Counted from the first letter of the stretch, positions 21,935 through 35,529 are shown. The stretch is DNA of 64,000 nucleotides from Conchocele bisecta (GCA_029237695.1 CM055265.1:219965679-220029678), one strand, 5' to 3'. Made by a program: numbers and translations. The notes: generated by a model not told the origin, from the letters alone.

Positions 21935-22040
21935 GTAGTATATAAGAGTCAACAATGATACCACCTCCTGATGGGAGCCACCGCGCGTAGCGGGGGGCTT
22001 CGAGAGGGAGGTGGTATCATTTTGACTTTTATATACTACT
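21935..22040 (-). repeat. Polinton 1 right terminal inverted repeat (self-complementary)
   Basis: Starts AGTAGTATATAAGAGTCA and ends TGACTTTTATATACTAC, with complementary CCACCTCC/GGAGGTGG arms and a CGCGCGTAGCGGGGGGC core. Better preserved than the left copy. Confidence 0.9.
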
Positions 22041-22090
22041 GAATAGTGTATACTATTTTATAATTGTAAACTGTATGGATCATCTAGCCC

Positions 22091-22367
22091 AAGGTGTATG
22101 ATCACGTGTTTACAACAACCACAACAACATGTACTGAAACTTCCAGAAGTCCTCCGATTCAAAGTACGTATTCATTTATTTTGTTTTTATTATGTAACGG
22201 ATTTTGATGAAATATGGCTCATCAAACGCGTTTTTTAAGCTGAATTTGGTAGTCTCTGTACTTTTGCCCAAACCGACACGTACATCGATTCTTCGCAAAA
22301 ACGATATAAGTCCGTGCCAAACTCCCAGCAATTGTTGTTGAAGTTGCTGTAACCACGTGATCATGCA
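22091..22367. repeat. Inverted-repeat MITE family B, copy 1
   Basis: Ends are AAGGTGTATGATCACGTG and CACGTGATCATGCA, with ACAACAACC and its complement next to them. A fuller copy is at 48730-49142 and a partial one near 53202-53240. Confidence 0.75.
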
Positions 22368-25235
22368 GCAAATAAAAAAAAGTTGGGGAGTGTGATTTTT
22401 GTATTCATGAAAAAGTACATGTAATTACAACTACATGTAAATATTTCCGAGATTTAATGTGTTTAACAGCCAAAAGTTCGTTGGAAGCAAACGTGGTACA
22501 GACAGTAGCATGCATTGAATACACATGTGCGTGCCCGTGCATGCGTGCGTTGAGATTCGTGAAGACACAGCTCGTTCTGTGAATTTATTTGAAAGCATTC
22601 ATTTTGGAGAATGTTCTCAAACATATTAAAACAATTACTCTAGAACTGTCGAAACGTTTATCCAGATTTGTTTCAATGTGGTTTAATAGAAATAAAAACT
22701 GATTATAGTTGGTGGTTGAGGGAGGGCGCAATGCAAACATCGGTTGTTATTTTCATTGAATGTATTGTTTGTAAGTAGTTGCTAGTGTTGTTGTTTGCTG
22801 GGGGTCCGTTTCACTAAGCTTCGTACTATAAAAGTGTTCTTAAGAATATATCTATATGTACTTCATACATTAATGTAATGCATTGATACTACAATTTTCC
22901 ACCGAACTGATATGTTGGCGTCAGTAAATCTGACCAAATCCACCAGAGAGTTATCAGAATCGGCGGCTAATGGTAACTGGGTAAGTTTTAGTTCTGCACC
23001 TATGAATTTATTAGCCGTTTGCAGTTTAGCGAAACGGGCCCCAGTTGTATACATACATCGCGAACAGATTTTCAGAATTCACTGCGACCTTATCATTTGA
23101 CGATGCTGTATCACGATATAAGACCAGCATACTAATTTAATACTAGTCAAACGTAAGTCGGCAGAAAAACCCAGAAACATTAAACAACTATGTAAAATTA
23201 AACCGAAATTCCTGGACTATAATTTCATACTGCAGTACCTGCACACTTTTCCGAACTGATTATTGTTACAGTAACATTTACATTGTCCTTATCATTCATA
23301 ATCGAAACGCCCATTCAACGTATTGCGTTTATATCCCAGTACATTACATTAGCTCCAAGTTACGTCACGCGATGTTGTTGATTCGTTAAAGTTTGTTTGA
23401 CGTCATTAAAATGAGCCGCGGTACGGGAAAACCTGTCTTCGGGAAATTTTTAGCCAAATTGACATTGTGTATGATGAATTGAACACTTTTTATTTGATCA
23501 ATATATCTGCAATATTCATTAAAATATACTTTATGCAACCCCACTAAGCAGGTCGTTTGAGCAAAAGAGACGTCACGTAAAAGTGATGTCAAACGCCGTC
23601 AAAACGACGTTTCAGTATCTACCATTACACATATAGTATAGGCCAAAATTCACAACAGTTTGCAAGTTGACATAATCGAACTAGAAGCATGTTTGGCATT
23701 GAATAATGAATGTATAGACGGATGAGCTTGAGTCTTTTGGTAATACATGAATGTGAACAGCGACAAAGACAACTAAACATTAGGTTGTTGTAAATCGACA
23801 ATATGTCAAAAAAGACGTCCACAACTAGCAGTATACAGCCCCAATAAAAAATAACACCGCAATAGATAAACAATAGAACACCAACGAAAGATACACAAAA
23901 CAACCGGGTATCGTGTTCGAGCCAATTCCCACCCTTAAATATGATCCGAATCGAATCGAATCCACTAAACAATTTCTCCAAAGTACGCACTGAAAGAAAA
24001 CACAGTTATATCCCGGGGGAGCTAAACACATCAAATGACGTACACACATGCAGCGATGTAATGTTATCAATAGCTATACCATATGTAGAAATATAACCAC
24101 ACTCTATCACAGCATATTGAACTATTGAAAGTGGACTGTTCCCGGTCCAAGATGGCCGCCATGCGAAACTAATTTGATTCACTACGCGGACTGTCTAATG
24201 ATGATGTATTGTTCAAACTCAATGTATTTTAATTAGGAATGCAATTATTCAGAATCACTGTCTGATTCATCAGATTAATGAATGTCTGTTCGTCAGTTTC
24301 TTGATCTAGTGAAGTAGGGATCAGTACATCAGCAATGGACTTGAATATTTGGTCACCATCAAACCATTTCATCCGATAGCAGCCATCAGCCAACATCCAG
24401 CCGCTTCATTCATGTGCCCGTTCATCTGGATTCAGTTTGCTTGCACCTTTCCATATTTATGTGACATAGTCTGAGATACATGATTTTAGCAGACTTTTGG
24501 TGGCCATCTTGGAATTGCAAGAAAACGGCCCACCGGATTTGTGTAAGAAATGATTTCAGCACAAACTTTTACATAATAATCGATCATCAAACATTTCGGG
24601 CTCAATATTGTAAATAAAAGTGACCCAGCTCTGTGGCTATTAATTTACCTGTGACTTAACTGTAGTTCTTGCGATATAAAATGTGTCCTCGAACTGTCGG
24701 ATAACCCAGCAATATATGTGCACAGTATGTACATAATTAACTAGCAAATGTGATATAAACCATGATACGACTCATCCAATATTTAACACATGTTTATGAT
24801 GTATTGTTAGATTCTTTATTATTGAATACGGGGATTGAGGCATCCACCTCAAGTACACGTATTTGACGTTTTCTCTTTGAGTGAGGTTTGTTTCTTAAGT
24901 TAGCCAAACAAAAAACCAACCTCATCCCAATCAAGTACACATATCTAACCATTCTCTACTTTGGTCTCTACTTTATTTTGGTGGCCATTTTTAAATTAAA
25001 CATGGTTGTTGTGATTGTTATATCACTACATCAAATACATTATTAACAAAAGCAGAATCATGTTTAATCATTTCACTTTCTTAAGAGTAAAGTAATGGAT
25101 GTGTGCATCGGCGTCACTACTAAGTTTTGCTTTCGAAAATAAAAACGTTTAACATTTATTTACATTACACCGATTACAAACAAAGTGCTAGATCACTTAT
25201 ACAAATGCTTTCGTTGGCACAGATGAATGCGTAAG
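22368..25235. other. Gene-free stretch with scattered ATGGCCGCC-type motifs
   Basis: No coding sequence recognised. A fragment of MITE family C (GTTTCACTAAGCTTCGTAC) is near 22808. Motifs of the GGTGGCCATCTTGG kind recur at about 24150, 24500, 24985, 25435 and 25590, in A+T-rich DNA. Confidence 0.5.
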
Positions 25236-25397
25236 GGTGGTCATTAAAGTGGGAGGAAACCGGAATATCCTGTTGAAACCCACTTGTTCGATCTGGCGAT
25301 CACCATACCATCTCACATACTGCCCCGGCTGAGGATCGAACCCGGGGCCGCATTGGTGAGAAGCGCGCTCGTTACCGATTGCGCTAACCGGACATAC
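25236..25397 (-). repeat. tRNA-derived SINE
   Basis: On the minus strand a tRNA-like head (25397 to about 25318) has a box A-like TTAGCGCAATCGG and box B GGGTTCGATCC at normal spacing. It is followed by a non-tRNA body with GGTTTCCTCCCACTTTAA, a phrase common in molluscan SINE bodies. Confidence 0.7.
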
Positions 25398-25995
25398 GTC
25401 TGTTTATAAGAAAATGCAGTTTGGCGGCCATTTTGAAATGTAAATATGGTAGAGTATACAAAACCGCATCATATCACTACTTTTCTTAATTGATACTTTG
25501 AACAACAACCATAGGCATGTATACATGATATTACGCTGATACGTGTCTCACAGGTCAGTATACTTGAATGAAAAAGCAGTTTTCTGGTGGCCATTTTGAA
25601 AATATAACCGCCATGTATTCAAAGAAACTTTTGTTTCTCTGCTAGTAATATACAGAATACATGTATATATTATTCAGATATTTTGAACAATTTGTACGGT
25701 TATCAGTTCAATGAGAACTGCAAATTATCCTGACAATAACATTATTCGGACAAACATGCATGCAGTTCAGTGACCTTGAAATTACCATGAACCTGGTTTC
25801 AAAAAGCGACACCTGGATTTATTGGAAATCTTATTCCTGTTACATTCAAGTTTATAAAACTATCGTGTGACAAGAATTGACATAGGTGCCGGCTTCATAC
25901 ACCTAGGTACATTTTCCCCGTATGGTGGTATGGGAGTTTTCGACGACAAACTTTTCATACGTATGTCATCTAGTAAAGTGACCAATTATAAACGT

Positions 25996-26551
25996 GGCTA
26001 CTGTCTGTTTCACGAAACGTGCCCAAGTTTTACGTCCATATGAACAATGCAAAAACAATTTTTGTTTACGATAATATTAAATTTGATCAAAATCTTAAGA
26101 ATGAGCCTCCTTTTTATTTCGTGAAATTTGGTCAAATATTGATTTTATTGCGAAAAATGAGTTCTCTATGGGAATTTAACGTGGGGAAAAAAGAGGTGGA
26201 GTTGAAAAACGAAACAATTTGGACATTGATTCTGAAACCTAGCTAGATAGCTTGGAAATGATCTAACTAAGAAAACAAAAGTTACATTTTAAAATCGGTC
26301 CACTAATTAGAAAACATTGCCCATGTTAATTCCCCATAGACATCTTCACTCTTCGTGAAGATGTCTATGGGGATTTAACATGTGGAAATTTTTTTTTCGC
26401 AATAAAATCAATATTGGACCAAATTTAATGAATTAAAAAGAAGGCTCATTCTTAAAATTTTCTAAAATTTAATATTATCGAAATAAAAATTGTTTTTGCA
26501 TTGTTTATATGGCCGTAAAATTTGGGCAGCTTTCGTGAAATAGACAGTAAG
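25996..26551. repeat. Long palindromic element with central hairpin
   Basis: The arms 25996-26190 and about 26330-26551 are inverted copies (CTGTCTGTTTCACGAAA; AATATTGATTTTATTGCG; AATGAGCCT.CTTTTT). A perfect hairpin GACATCTTCAC..GTGAAGATGTC lies inside the right arm. The 75-codon open frame at 26019 is part of an arm, not a gene. Confidence 0.75.
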
Positions 26552-27175
26552 TGCTATGTTAGATGACGGTACAATTAGATAATAATGTACACATGTGTCT
26601 GAAATGATAAACTACTTGATCTCACACTTAGTATATTGAGGTAATATTCGACGATACTGCCATGTTTTCTCTTGATTACTAATTTCCGTCCCGTCAGAAC
26701 CGTCTCGAGATTACCGAGTAGTTATGTAGTATGTGCCTGATATATAACGTTACAATGTGACACAATACCTTACGAATAATAGCTACACAATCGATGTATT
26801 GTTGAAATACTTGGGTAAGGGCTGTAATTAATGTTGTGAGAACTTGTAGCCCAAGCCCATTGTACTTATATGCAATAAACTATGTTTAAACATAGAACAC
26901 ATCCCAATCAGTGATCGTAGTTATCTCCCGTTGAATTTATTTTTAGAAATCCGGTCCAATTTGTGTAGTTTAGGGCACTACAGGGAACATACCAGTTATC
27001 CGGAAAATTAGTGTATCGGACACATGAAAATACATGTTATTTAAGCGCATTCCTTTGATCCGATATTGCAACAAATACATATATTATATAAGTCACGCAT
27101 CTGCTTGATGTTTCCACACCAGTGTGAAGATTATATTGCCAAGGTAAACATGTTATTTAAGCGCATTCCGATAAT
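26552..27175. other. Gene-free stretch
   Basis: No coding or structured element seen apart from two copies of ATGTTATTTAAGCGCATTCC (27033, 27149). Confidence 0.5.
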
Positions 27176-27423
27176 CTGGGAGCCGTTTCACTAAACTTTC
27201 GTACGACTAACATGTTCGTAAGCGCAAAATTATCATAGTCTGTAAATGTCACATTAACAATGTTTTCTTGTATACAATTATTGGATTTACATTTATTGAG
27301 CATATGCTGCATATGCAGTATATGCTCAATAAATGTAAATCCATAAATTGAAATGTACAGACTATTCTAAATCTGCGCTTACGAACATTCTAGTCGTACG
27401 AAGTTTAGTGCAACGCGCCCCTG
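27176..27423. repeat. Inverted-repeat MITE family C, copy 1
   Basis: Ends are GCCGTTTCACTAAAC and GTTTAGTGCAACGCGCC with TTCGTACGACTAA inside. The arms are about 100 bp around a GCATATGC-rich centre. Other copies are at 50329, 51293 and (partial) 52089. Confidence 0.85.
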
Positions 27424-28270
27424 GAGGATCCCTGTATTGCTTGTAAAAAGGGGCGAATGTAGCATGATGTGTTGTGAATAGTAGCAATTACAGGGATTTC
27501 GACTAGTCGATACAGATCATCATACATATCTACGCAATCTGATCTGGGACTACATTATTTGTCAGATTCATATGTTCACTCTATCATTGTAGACTCAGAT
27601 CACACTTCACAGATGTGCAGTATGATCTGGGTCTACTCTGTTTGCAAAACTCAGTCGATAGCCTCTTATACGGCAACGAACGCTTAACCTTCGAGGAGAA
27701 CAAACACATTTTTACACAGGTCCATAAATACTTACTCGCATCAGGAAGATTCTAATCACTCAAATATTTGAAAATATATCATACTTTAGAGTTACGTCAC
27801 CTATATAGTCTAGTGCCAAGTTGTAAATCTGCCTCCTAGCGGTGCTTCATATGTACGACGGATGAAGGCGGTCCGGGGCGGAGCTAACGTGAATACATTC
27901 ACAAATAAACGTGACAAGGTCGCGATCTACCGTAATGTAAAAAAAGTATTTATATCAAAGGAAAATGTAGTTTTTGGACCATGGGCAGTTATTTGTTTAC
28001 TCCTTTGAACAGTGTTCTTTTTTCATACAACAGTACTGTACTTAGAGAAATAGAACTCAAATTCGTCAACAGTAACAACAGTGTGCGGCTTGCCATGATC
28101 CCCAATTCACATGTATAATGTCGTGCAGCATGAAACAAAAGGCTCATACGCTCTAACTCGGCGGATCCTCAGACTTGCAAATATAATATTTTAAACTAAT
28201 CAGTACCCCGCATGACTCATTTTGAATAAGTATAACGAGTCATCTGGAAAGCTCAATATAGCCGCTCTTG
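27424..28270. other. Gene-free stretch
   Basis: No recognisable gene. It contains a CAGATGTGCAGTATGATCTGGG segment (split here by reading frame only) belonging to a dispersed family also near 48140 and 59115. Confidence 0.45.
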
Positions 28271-28438
28271 CAGGCCCGTAGCCAGGGGGGGAGGTCGGAG
28301 CGGTCGGACGACCCCCCCCCCCCCCGCCCAGCCTCGATGTCCATTTTTTAGACCCCCCCCCCCCCCTAGATACCTCAGGCCCCTTGAGCCTTCGAAACGA
28401 CCCCCCCCCCCCTTCAAACAGGTCTGGCTACGGACCTG
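28271..28438. repeat. hAT-like MITE with C-rich interior
   Basis: Terminal inverted repeats CAGGCCCGTAGCCAG and CTGGCTACGGACCTG bound a unit with three poly-C runs. CAGGNNCG..CTACG ends suit a non-autonomous hAT-type element. Confidence 0.65.
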
Positions 28439-28951
28439 TTTTGTCATGGTGTACCACTGATATTTCCTAGAAGCATTATTTGGTCAGTCAAAATTTAAAC
28501 AATGTTACTTTAATATGTTCCTTAGCCAGTTTCCTTGAAATTGACAAGGAGAAGAATTCACATAAGCGTAAAAACTTGTTTTCTAATCTGTTTCAAACTG
28601 TATGTTATTATCACATATCTCTCTTGAAATGAGTACTGTTTAAACCAAAACTCAGTTGTTGTGCTAGATTGCAAATTGACATAACTAGCTACGATCCCTC
28701 ATTATACTAATTCATGCGCAAGGTCTGGTTCAATACATTTATTTGTAAGGCGGTCAGGTATAAAAGGTTTAATGAGACGATTATTTCAACCATTTGTTAT
28801 TATGTAATTACATATGAATTGAACACATTCACCCGCAATTATACAATAATATACTTATACAATAAAGTTGTCGGCCACAGAATACAGCCGTCTCTCAGTA
28901 AACCATGCATGCGTTATAAGGATTGAAGTAAATCGATGTGACAATAAGCCA

Positions 28952-29052
28952 CAGTTAGACAACGGTTCGTCCGCGTGTACGAGTAGATAATCTGCGAGCT
29001 TTAGCGAGTGGATTATCGATCGTACATGCGGACGAACGTGAGCTAACTGTGT
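28952..29052. repeat. Short palindromic element
   Basis: CACAGTTAG and CTAACTGTG close a near-perfect inverted repeat including GTTCGTCCGCGTGTACGA and its complement, loop near 29000. Confidence 0.7.
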
Positions 29053-29142
29053 TATCACTTCCTCATCTCTATGCATTGCCAATATGCTGTATTAGTGCGG
29101 AAACAAACTCGAAAATGTATCAAAGATGTGATAACTGCGTCT

Positions 29143-29270
29143 ACACGGAGCCCCGCAGGAGACATGGACTTCTTTCATTAATTCGTTCCCACGAAATAAT
29201 GATTCGCTCCCACTATATAACAATTCGTTCCCTCGAATTAACAATTCGTTCCCTCAATGACACGGTTGCT
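29143..29270. repeat. Partial copy of ATTCGTTCCC repeat element
   Basis: Begins ACGGAGCCCCGCAGGAGACAT and continues with several AATTCGTTCCC units, matching the left part of the element at 35530-35887. Confidence 0.65.
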
Positions 29271-29279
29271 TTAATGCAT

Positions 29280-30670
29280 GTCTGACGATATGAGACTTCG
29301 CAAATATGTTCAAACAACAAGTGACGATCTCTCATGGGCTGTCAACCCGTCACCGATTCATATTGCCATGGAACATAAATAGGCGAAGAGTATAAGGGTT
29401 GAGATCGGAAAAAAATAAGCCAAATCTGAAATTTTCAGAAAACCACCAAAATATCATTAGTAATAACATATCAAAACTCTCCAAGAATTCCACTGGAGCT
29501 TAATCCATGAATCAAGATGGCGTCCAAAATGGCCACCAAAATGACAAACAAATCACAACTAGTGCAAAACACACTAAACCAATCAGGAAAACACTGTACC
29601 GAAACATACTGAATATAACTAATGCATCATAATAATCCAATTGTGAAATGTAATGCAATCAAAATGGCGTCCAACATGGCCGCCAACATCTCTTAACTCT
29701 CTAAACTGATCAAATATGTGGAACATTTGGAATAACTATATTCGAATGTAATACTGGGGTTATTAGGAGACGTTCCAACTATACAATATATTTAATACAT
29801 GTTTTATATATTATGTTGTGTAAAATTATATTCAAGATAGCCACCAAATTGCGAGAATTATCGCAAAATGACGTAAATGTGTATATAAAATATATAACAT
29901 TTACCCTAATTACTATATTTGAATTTGTTTTTGGGTCATATGGAGATATTTGAACTACGCATATTTTTTATTATATTATGCAAAATGATATTGAAGATGG
30001 CTACCGAATTTTGAGAAATATCGCAAACTAACATTCATCTATACTTAGTTCATTGCAGCATTATCAATCACAATTATGCTTGTAACTGCATAACTAATTG
30101 GCATTATCTGCTAAATTAGTAAACTTATCAGTAACTTTTATCAAATCACCAGTGGCGTTATCGTCACGAAACATCACATTTAAGTAATCGATCATAAGTA
30201 CCTTTGATCTATATCGGTTGTTCAACCCAAAAATGACGATACCTAGAAATATAATAATTGTAAATAAAATATAATGAATGATATGTGTATCCCTTGTCTA
30301 GAGCGATGATTGCATCAATTTGATTCATCCTGCTGTGTGTGCAATATGCTATCATGCCGTATTACGTGTATAAGATGAGACATGTTTCAACTGGTTCTGG
30401 TATGCATAAATACGACATATGACTTTACGGTACACCGAAGAAAATAGTATAAACTTGTGTTAAATATATATATTTATTAATCGTGTTTAACGGGCCGTCA
30501 ACAACTATGGTAATTTTAGGCACCGACCAACCAGGGTAAATCCCGTATGGTGCCAGGTCTTCAATGTACAAGAGTCCCTTATTCCCAGACAATAAAAGTA
30601 ATCAGAGTACACTAATCTTACTGCACGTACAATTGGGATAACCGGCTTTAACGATTCTGGTAAGGTTGAC
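29280..30670. other. Gene-free A+T-rich stretch with ATGGCNNCC repeats
   Basis: Loosely repeated segments with AAAATGGCCACC, GGCGTCCAACATGGCC and TTGAAGATGGCTACC between 29510 and 30010, separated by 100-150 bp of A+T-rich DNA. No gene seen. Confidence 0.45.
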
Positions 30671-30671
30671 C

Positions 30672-30988
30672 CCAGGCGCGGATACAGGGGGTGGGGGGGT
30701 CCCAGGGGGTCCAGGGGGTCCAGACCCCCCCCCCCCCCCCCCCACCCCCCCCCCCTGCTCTCGGAAAAAAAACACGAAAATCTACAATACTCGAAAAGTT
30801 GGATGACTTTTTTCGTGGCCTAGGTGTCAGGAAATCGCATCTGCGGCGATCTGGCATCTAAAAATGTCATGTGGGAGGACACCCACAGACCCCCTACTTT
30901 ACGATTTCGCGCTCGCGGAGGTCGGCTATGCCGAATTTTATGTACAGACCCCCCCCCCCCCTGCAATTATTTCTGTATCCGCGCCTGG
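30672..30988. repeat. MITE with GC-rich ends and poly-C interior
   Basis: Ends CCAGGCGCGGATAC and GTATCCGCGCCTGG are perfect inverted repeats. The interior has G- and C-homopolymers. A partial relative ends at 51074 (GGATCCGCGCCTGG). Confidence 0.8.
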
Positions 30989-30989
30989 A

Positions 30990-32520
30990 CCCGCACCGCT
31001 AACCCGTCTCATACTTCCAGCCAACCGCCCACTGCTTGTCAGTTAGTGTAAACATGTTCCCATGAGACTTTAAACGTCGTTTGTCAACATAAATCTTCAA
31101 GGGAATGAGACATGGACAATGTGTCACATACTTGCATATAAATGATAGTTCAGTATTGTATGAATCTAAAAGTGTGTACTTATATAATGTATGCATTGCC
31201 CTGCAATCCATATGCATTACACATAATATATGATTTGCACCATTGTAATCAATGCATATCCCTGGTAACCACTGAAGAAGGTCATCCTACATAGGATTAG
31301 TAACATTTGTTATGTATTATAATATAATTATCAAATATATATATTAAAATATAAGATCTGACAATTTCATAATATAAGCTGATACATTGAAGGTGGGCAT
31401 ACGTGCATACAAATATATCTTTTTGAAAGGCTGGCAGCCAAAACGACACATTTTCCATCACAAATAATTAGTTATTTCAAATTAAATGTATACATTATGT
31501 CTACAATGTACTCGTATACAAATGTAATTACGGTAAAAGGAAGATATTTCTGATACAGTATACACAGTTTGTTACTGATCAATATATTATACACATTAGC
31601 AGGTTTCGTCAGTCATATTGGATGCCATATTGAATTAGATGGATCTTACATACTGTATTTCAATTTGCTTTATTTTATCAAATGTATAGTTAATGTGAAT
31701 TAATTCCAGAACTCAGACAGATTAGAAAGCGATTATTTGTCGACCCCATCGTCGAAATCGAAATATTGTGATCATAATGACCTTTCTACACAATGTCATT
31801 ATCAAATTACATTGCGTTAACTGTTTTACGAATTATTTCTTTCCGATCTTTGGCGATTTCATGTCTAATACTATTCGCCTAAACTGTCTCTAACTCTCTA
31901 ACTTTTTGTTTGACATCGACGTTCTAGTGTTAATCGGATACGCACCATTTCTGACCTGTGGATATTAATAGGTAAGCATTAATACAACATTGTCCAAGAA
32001 ACATATTTGATTTAGTATTATTTTCGAAATTTAAATAAGGCTGATATAAATTCAATTATTCTACCGTTACTTTTAAATAATTAAAAACAATTACAGTTTT
32101 ACACTTGCATTGCCTTATTTTCAGTATTTTTTGTTTATTTACAAACCACCGATATTTTATTCAACTGTTCTCCAACAGTTCCATTGTCGAAGAAACAAGT
32201 AGCAATTAATATGAGTACATTCCAGCTGGAAATAAATAGTATGCAAGCACAGACAGTATTGTAATATACCGAAAAGTCTCACCGAGACGGTTCAACTGAG
32301 TGGCAACAACATGTACGTTTGTTGAGAAATGAGGAAAAATGTCAGAAATAAATATTTGTATTTTCGGAATGTTCACGGCCATGTATGTCTCATTTACAAT
32401 TGAGAAACCACGCCCGCTCTAGACATAACACATGGACCCGTCCCTGATAAATATATAAACAAGAGGAGTCTGAGGAGCGCAACTACATTCAAATGGATAT
32501 GGAAGCGTCCTGGTGTCATT
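30990..32520. other. Gene-free A+T-rich stretch
   Basis: No gene, RNA or shared repeat recognised on either strand. Confidence 0.5.
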
Positions 32521-32524
32521 CATA

Positions 32525-32870
32525 AAATATATATATCTCCTAATTTACTAACTCCTAATTAGGAGACACTATATCATAATTATGACTTACTATCTCCTAA
32601 TTAGGACATATTATCTCCTAATTAGGACTTAGTATATCCTAATTATGACTTACTATCTCTTAATTAGGAGTAAGTATCTCCTAATTAGGAGATAAAACCT
32701 TTTGTAGCATTTTCACAGATAGTAAGTCTTAATTATGAGATAGTATGTCCTAATTATGAGATATTAAGTTCTTATTATCACATACTAACAACTAATTAGA
32801 AGTTAATATCTCCTAATTAGGACTTAGTAGCTCCTAATTAGGAGTTACATGTAGTATCTCATAATTAGGA
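32525..32870. repeat. Minisatellite of CTCCTAATTAGGA units
   Basis: About 15 diverged copies of a ~21-bp unit centred on the palindrome TCCTAATTAGGA, some with ATTATGA variants. Confidence 0.85.
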
Positions 32871-33180
32871 CTTGATATAAAAAAATGTTTTAGCATTGGC
32901 ACCAGAACTTTCCATAACTGTACGAGTGTGACGACATCGTATTTGAGCTTATTATATACGTTCTTTCGTTTCCCATTGAAACACAATGCAACACAACACG
33001 TCAATATTTGTCCATATTGACGTCTCGTGAGTTCATATTGGTCAGTGCCGGAACTACGCTTCACATCGCAAATATAGTTCCTTCTAAATCACCATTAATT
33101 TGTTTATTTTGATTATATTTTGTATATATTTTGCGGCGCATATAGATTGCGACTGATTTACGTATATAATAAACAGGTTA

Positions 33181-33291
33181 ATTTGTATGTGGATATATGC
33201 CACTCGGTCCGCCGCGCAACAATATTGCGCACCTCCTAAAGTAGCGCAATACCGCACGCTGTGGAACTCGTGCATATATCCACATACAAAT
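33181..33291. repeat. 111-bp palindromic element
   Basis: ATTTGTATGTGGATATATGC and its exact complement close the unit; the interior also pairs imperfectly (TTGCGC..GCGCAA). Confidence 0.8.
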
Positions 33292-33297
33292 CACATT

Positions 33298-33600
33298 TGT
33301 CCCGTCAACACAGTGCGTATGTGCCGTGAAACACGGTGCCGTGAAACATGTTTGATATCCTATCAATACGGCCTACTCACTGCGTATGAATATGTGCGGT
33401 GGCTGTGGTTATATTTTTGCATTTTACAGCCATTTCTAGGCGTTGAAGGGATAAATAGAATAGTAGGTTAGTGCCGTGAATGGGAAAAATATCAGGCGCA
33501 GGACGGAAACGGGATGTGTTCGGCAGAGCTCGCCCATCCCGTTTCCTGGGCCTTGCCAGATAGTTTTACCCATTCACGGCACTAACCTAATATTCTCTAT
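33298..33600. repeat. Hairpin MITE family A, copy 2
   Basis: The leader CCCGTCAACACAGTG..GTGCCGTGAAACA is followed by the hairpin GAATAGTAGGTTAGTGCCGTG (33457) and its complement (to 33599). Close relative of the copy at 36714. Confidence 0.8.
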
Positions 33601-34029
33601 ATCCAATACATATACATAGTCAAGCGTACCGTGGTAATCAGTCGTCAACAGGCACCGGGGTGCGCTCTGGGAGGAGTGTTTTATGTTTCCCAAAAAGAAC
33701 ACAAGCAATCGATAGCATACACAAATAATACAAGACATGCGTCATAGAACATGAGCTAAAAATGAAGCTCACAGTAAAAACCAGTTCCCGGACATGCAGA
33801 TAATGGGATACAATGGACAACAGTACGGATGTACTTGTAAGCCAGCATATTCTGACACACGCATATGTCGATACGTTGTATTATATAATACGTATCCAGG
33901 ATGGTGTCGCTATAGTTGATGGACGGTATACCGTTTATCTAACCAGGTGAGCTGATTATCGTGAAATGAAGCACGAGTGATTAGGTCCTTGAGCAAAACA
34001 AACGACTGAGCGTAGCGAATAGACCAAGT

Positions 34030-34300
34030 GGGCACACGACGTCAGATAGACGTCGGACTGACGTCGGTTTCCGACGTCGGATAGACGTCGGATCATGTTC
34101 GAAAATGAAAGTTGTTTAGACGTCATAATCCGACGTCGAATGGACGTCGGAATCCGACGTCGAACGGACGCCAGAATATACGTCGAACGGACGTCGGAAT
34201 CAGACGTCGAACGGACGTCAGGATCCGACGAACGGACGTCAGGATCCGACGTTGTATAGACGTCTAATTCTGACGTCATTTCAACGTCGGATTCGAATGC
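34030..34300. repeat. GACGTC minisatellite, left
   Basis: About 15 copies of GACGTCGGAN(N)CCGACGTC-like units of 12-17 bp, each with the palindrome GACGTC or CGACGTCG. Confidence 0.85.
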
Positions 34301-35529
34301 GTGAATTGTACGTATACTGAAGCGTTGCCGGCGATGTCTTGGGGCGAGCTTGTTTCTGATTCTTTTTCATCTTAGCATCGTGCTTCATTAATCGCTTCAG
34401 CAGTTATTCTAGAGGATCATTATTAGAATCCGGTTTACTTTTCACAATTTCTCTCTGCCTGTCTCTGTATCGTCTCAATCGTTTCAATCGTTTCTTCATC
34501 TCGTTCTGCGCTTTACGTATTTCCATGGCCGTACTGTGTTTCAATGTATCCAAGGATGCCAGCGTGATTTCAAACATTCATTTTTCGATAAGATTGGCTC
34601 GTTGGGAAGATCGATCGGCTTCAATCTCTTCCATTTCTGTGTTGCTCTCGTATGTGTATGTCTTCGCGTTGTCTGAAATATACATAAAACAACACAATTA
34701 TGAAAGCATACAAATGTTTGCATATCTTTAAGTATTAGCCCTTACATGATGTATGCCTCCATAAAGCCAACATGTGCACATAATGTATGTCCAGATGAGA
34801 CGGCTCGTCGTCTCATCAGGATCTGCCGCATTTGCCACTACTATTCATCTAGAATTAATTGTTTTTTGTCATAAATGGAATAGTACAAAGACAAGGTAGG
34901 ATAACCAGAGTTGAAATGGTTAATAATAATAATACACTAGTATACGTTAGGCCATCAAAAGTACTTTGGTTCTCAGATATCGCCGCGTCTGAATAATCCC
35001 TGCGCGTCTAGCATTTTATCGTCATGGAGAATAAAAGTGTACTTTTGCCACATGATCAATAAAAAACACTACCATGAAAAATATGTTAAATCCAATCATG
35101 TCTGACAAAAATCTTGTGATTTTTCACATCTAAAGAGTTTATCGTAACTTCATATAACATGTTCCTTTTGTTTGAGATGTTCGTCTCTGATTTATTTTCA
35201 AGTTGCCAGATGCATATATGCATGAATAAAATCACACAAATATGCATCTGGCAACATGAAATAAAATCACACACGAACATACCAAACACAAACAAAAAAA
35301 GCCGTTTTCCCGCTGCACATTCTGCACACCCCGTGACTGCCAAAGTCCTTATTTTTATGGCCTAACGTATATGTTGTAGACCACTACCGAATACATGTTC
35401 GATGAGCGTTACAGCTTCAAATCTCATTTCCTATGAAACTTGTAAATTCGTTCTATAAATAGCCACTCATGTAAGAAAGTAATTTCACCAACAAGAAATA
35501 TGTGTATAAATCAGCATACTTCCTTTTTT

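Larger units (their letters stand above)
4404..22040. mobile_element. Polinton/Maverick element 1 (about 17.6 kb, inactivated)
   Basis: The segment is bounded by inverted copies of a ~100-bp terminal repeat (4404-4505 and 21935-22040) and holds the Polinton gene set: integrase, protein-primed PolB, FtsK/HerA-type ATPase, major and minor capsid proteins and several conserved accessory genes. Length fits the family's usual 15-20 kb. The outer right end is TATATACTAC followed by TGAATA; TGAATA also occurs just outside the left repeat (4393-4398, 4404-4409) and could be the 6-bp target duplication, but the left end is too decayed to be sure. Stops and frameshifts in nearly all genes and a capsid-ATPase deletion show that the copy is dead. 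Confidence 0.93.
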
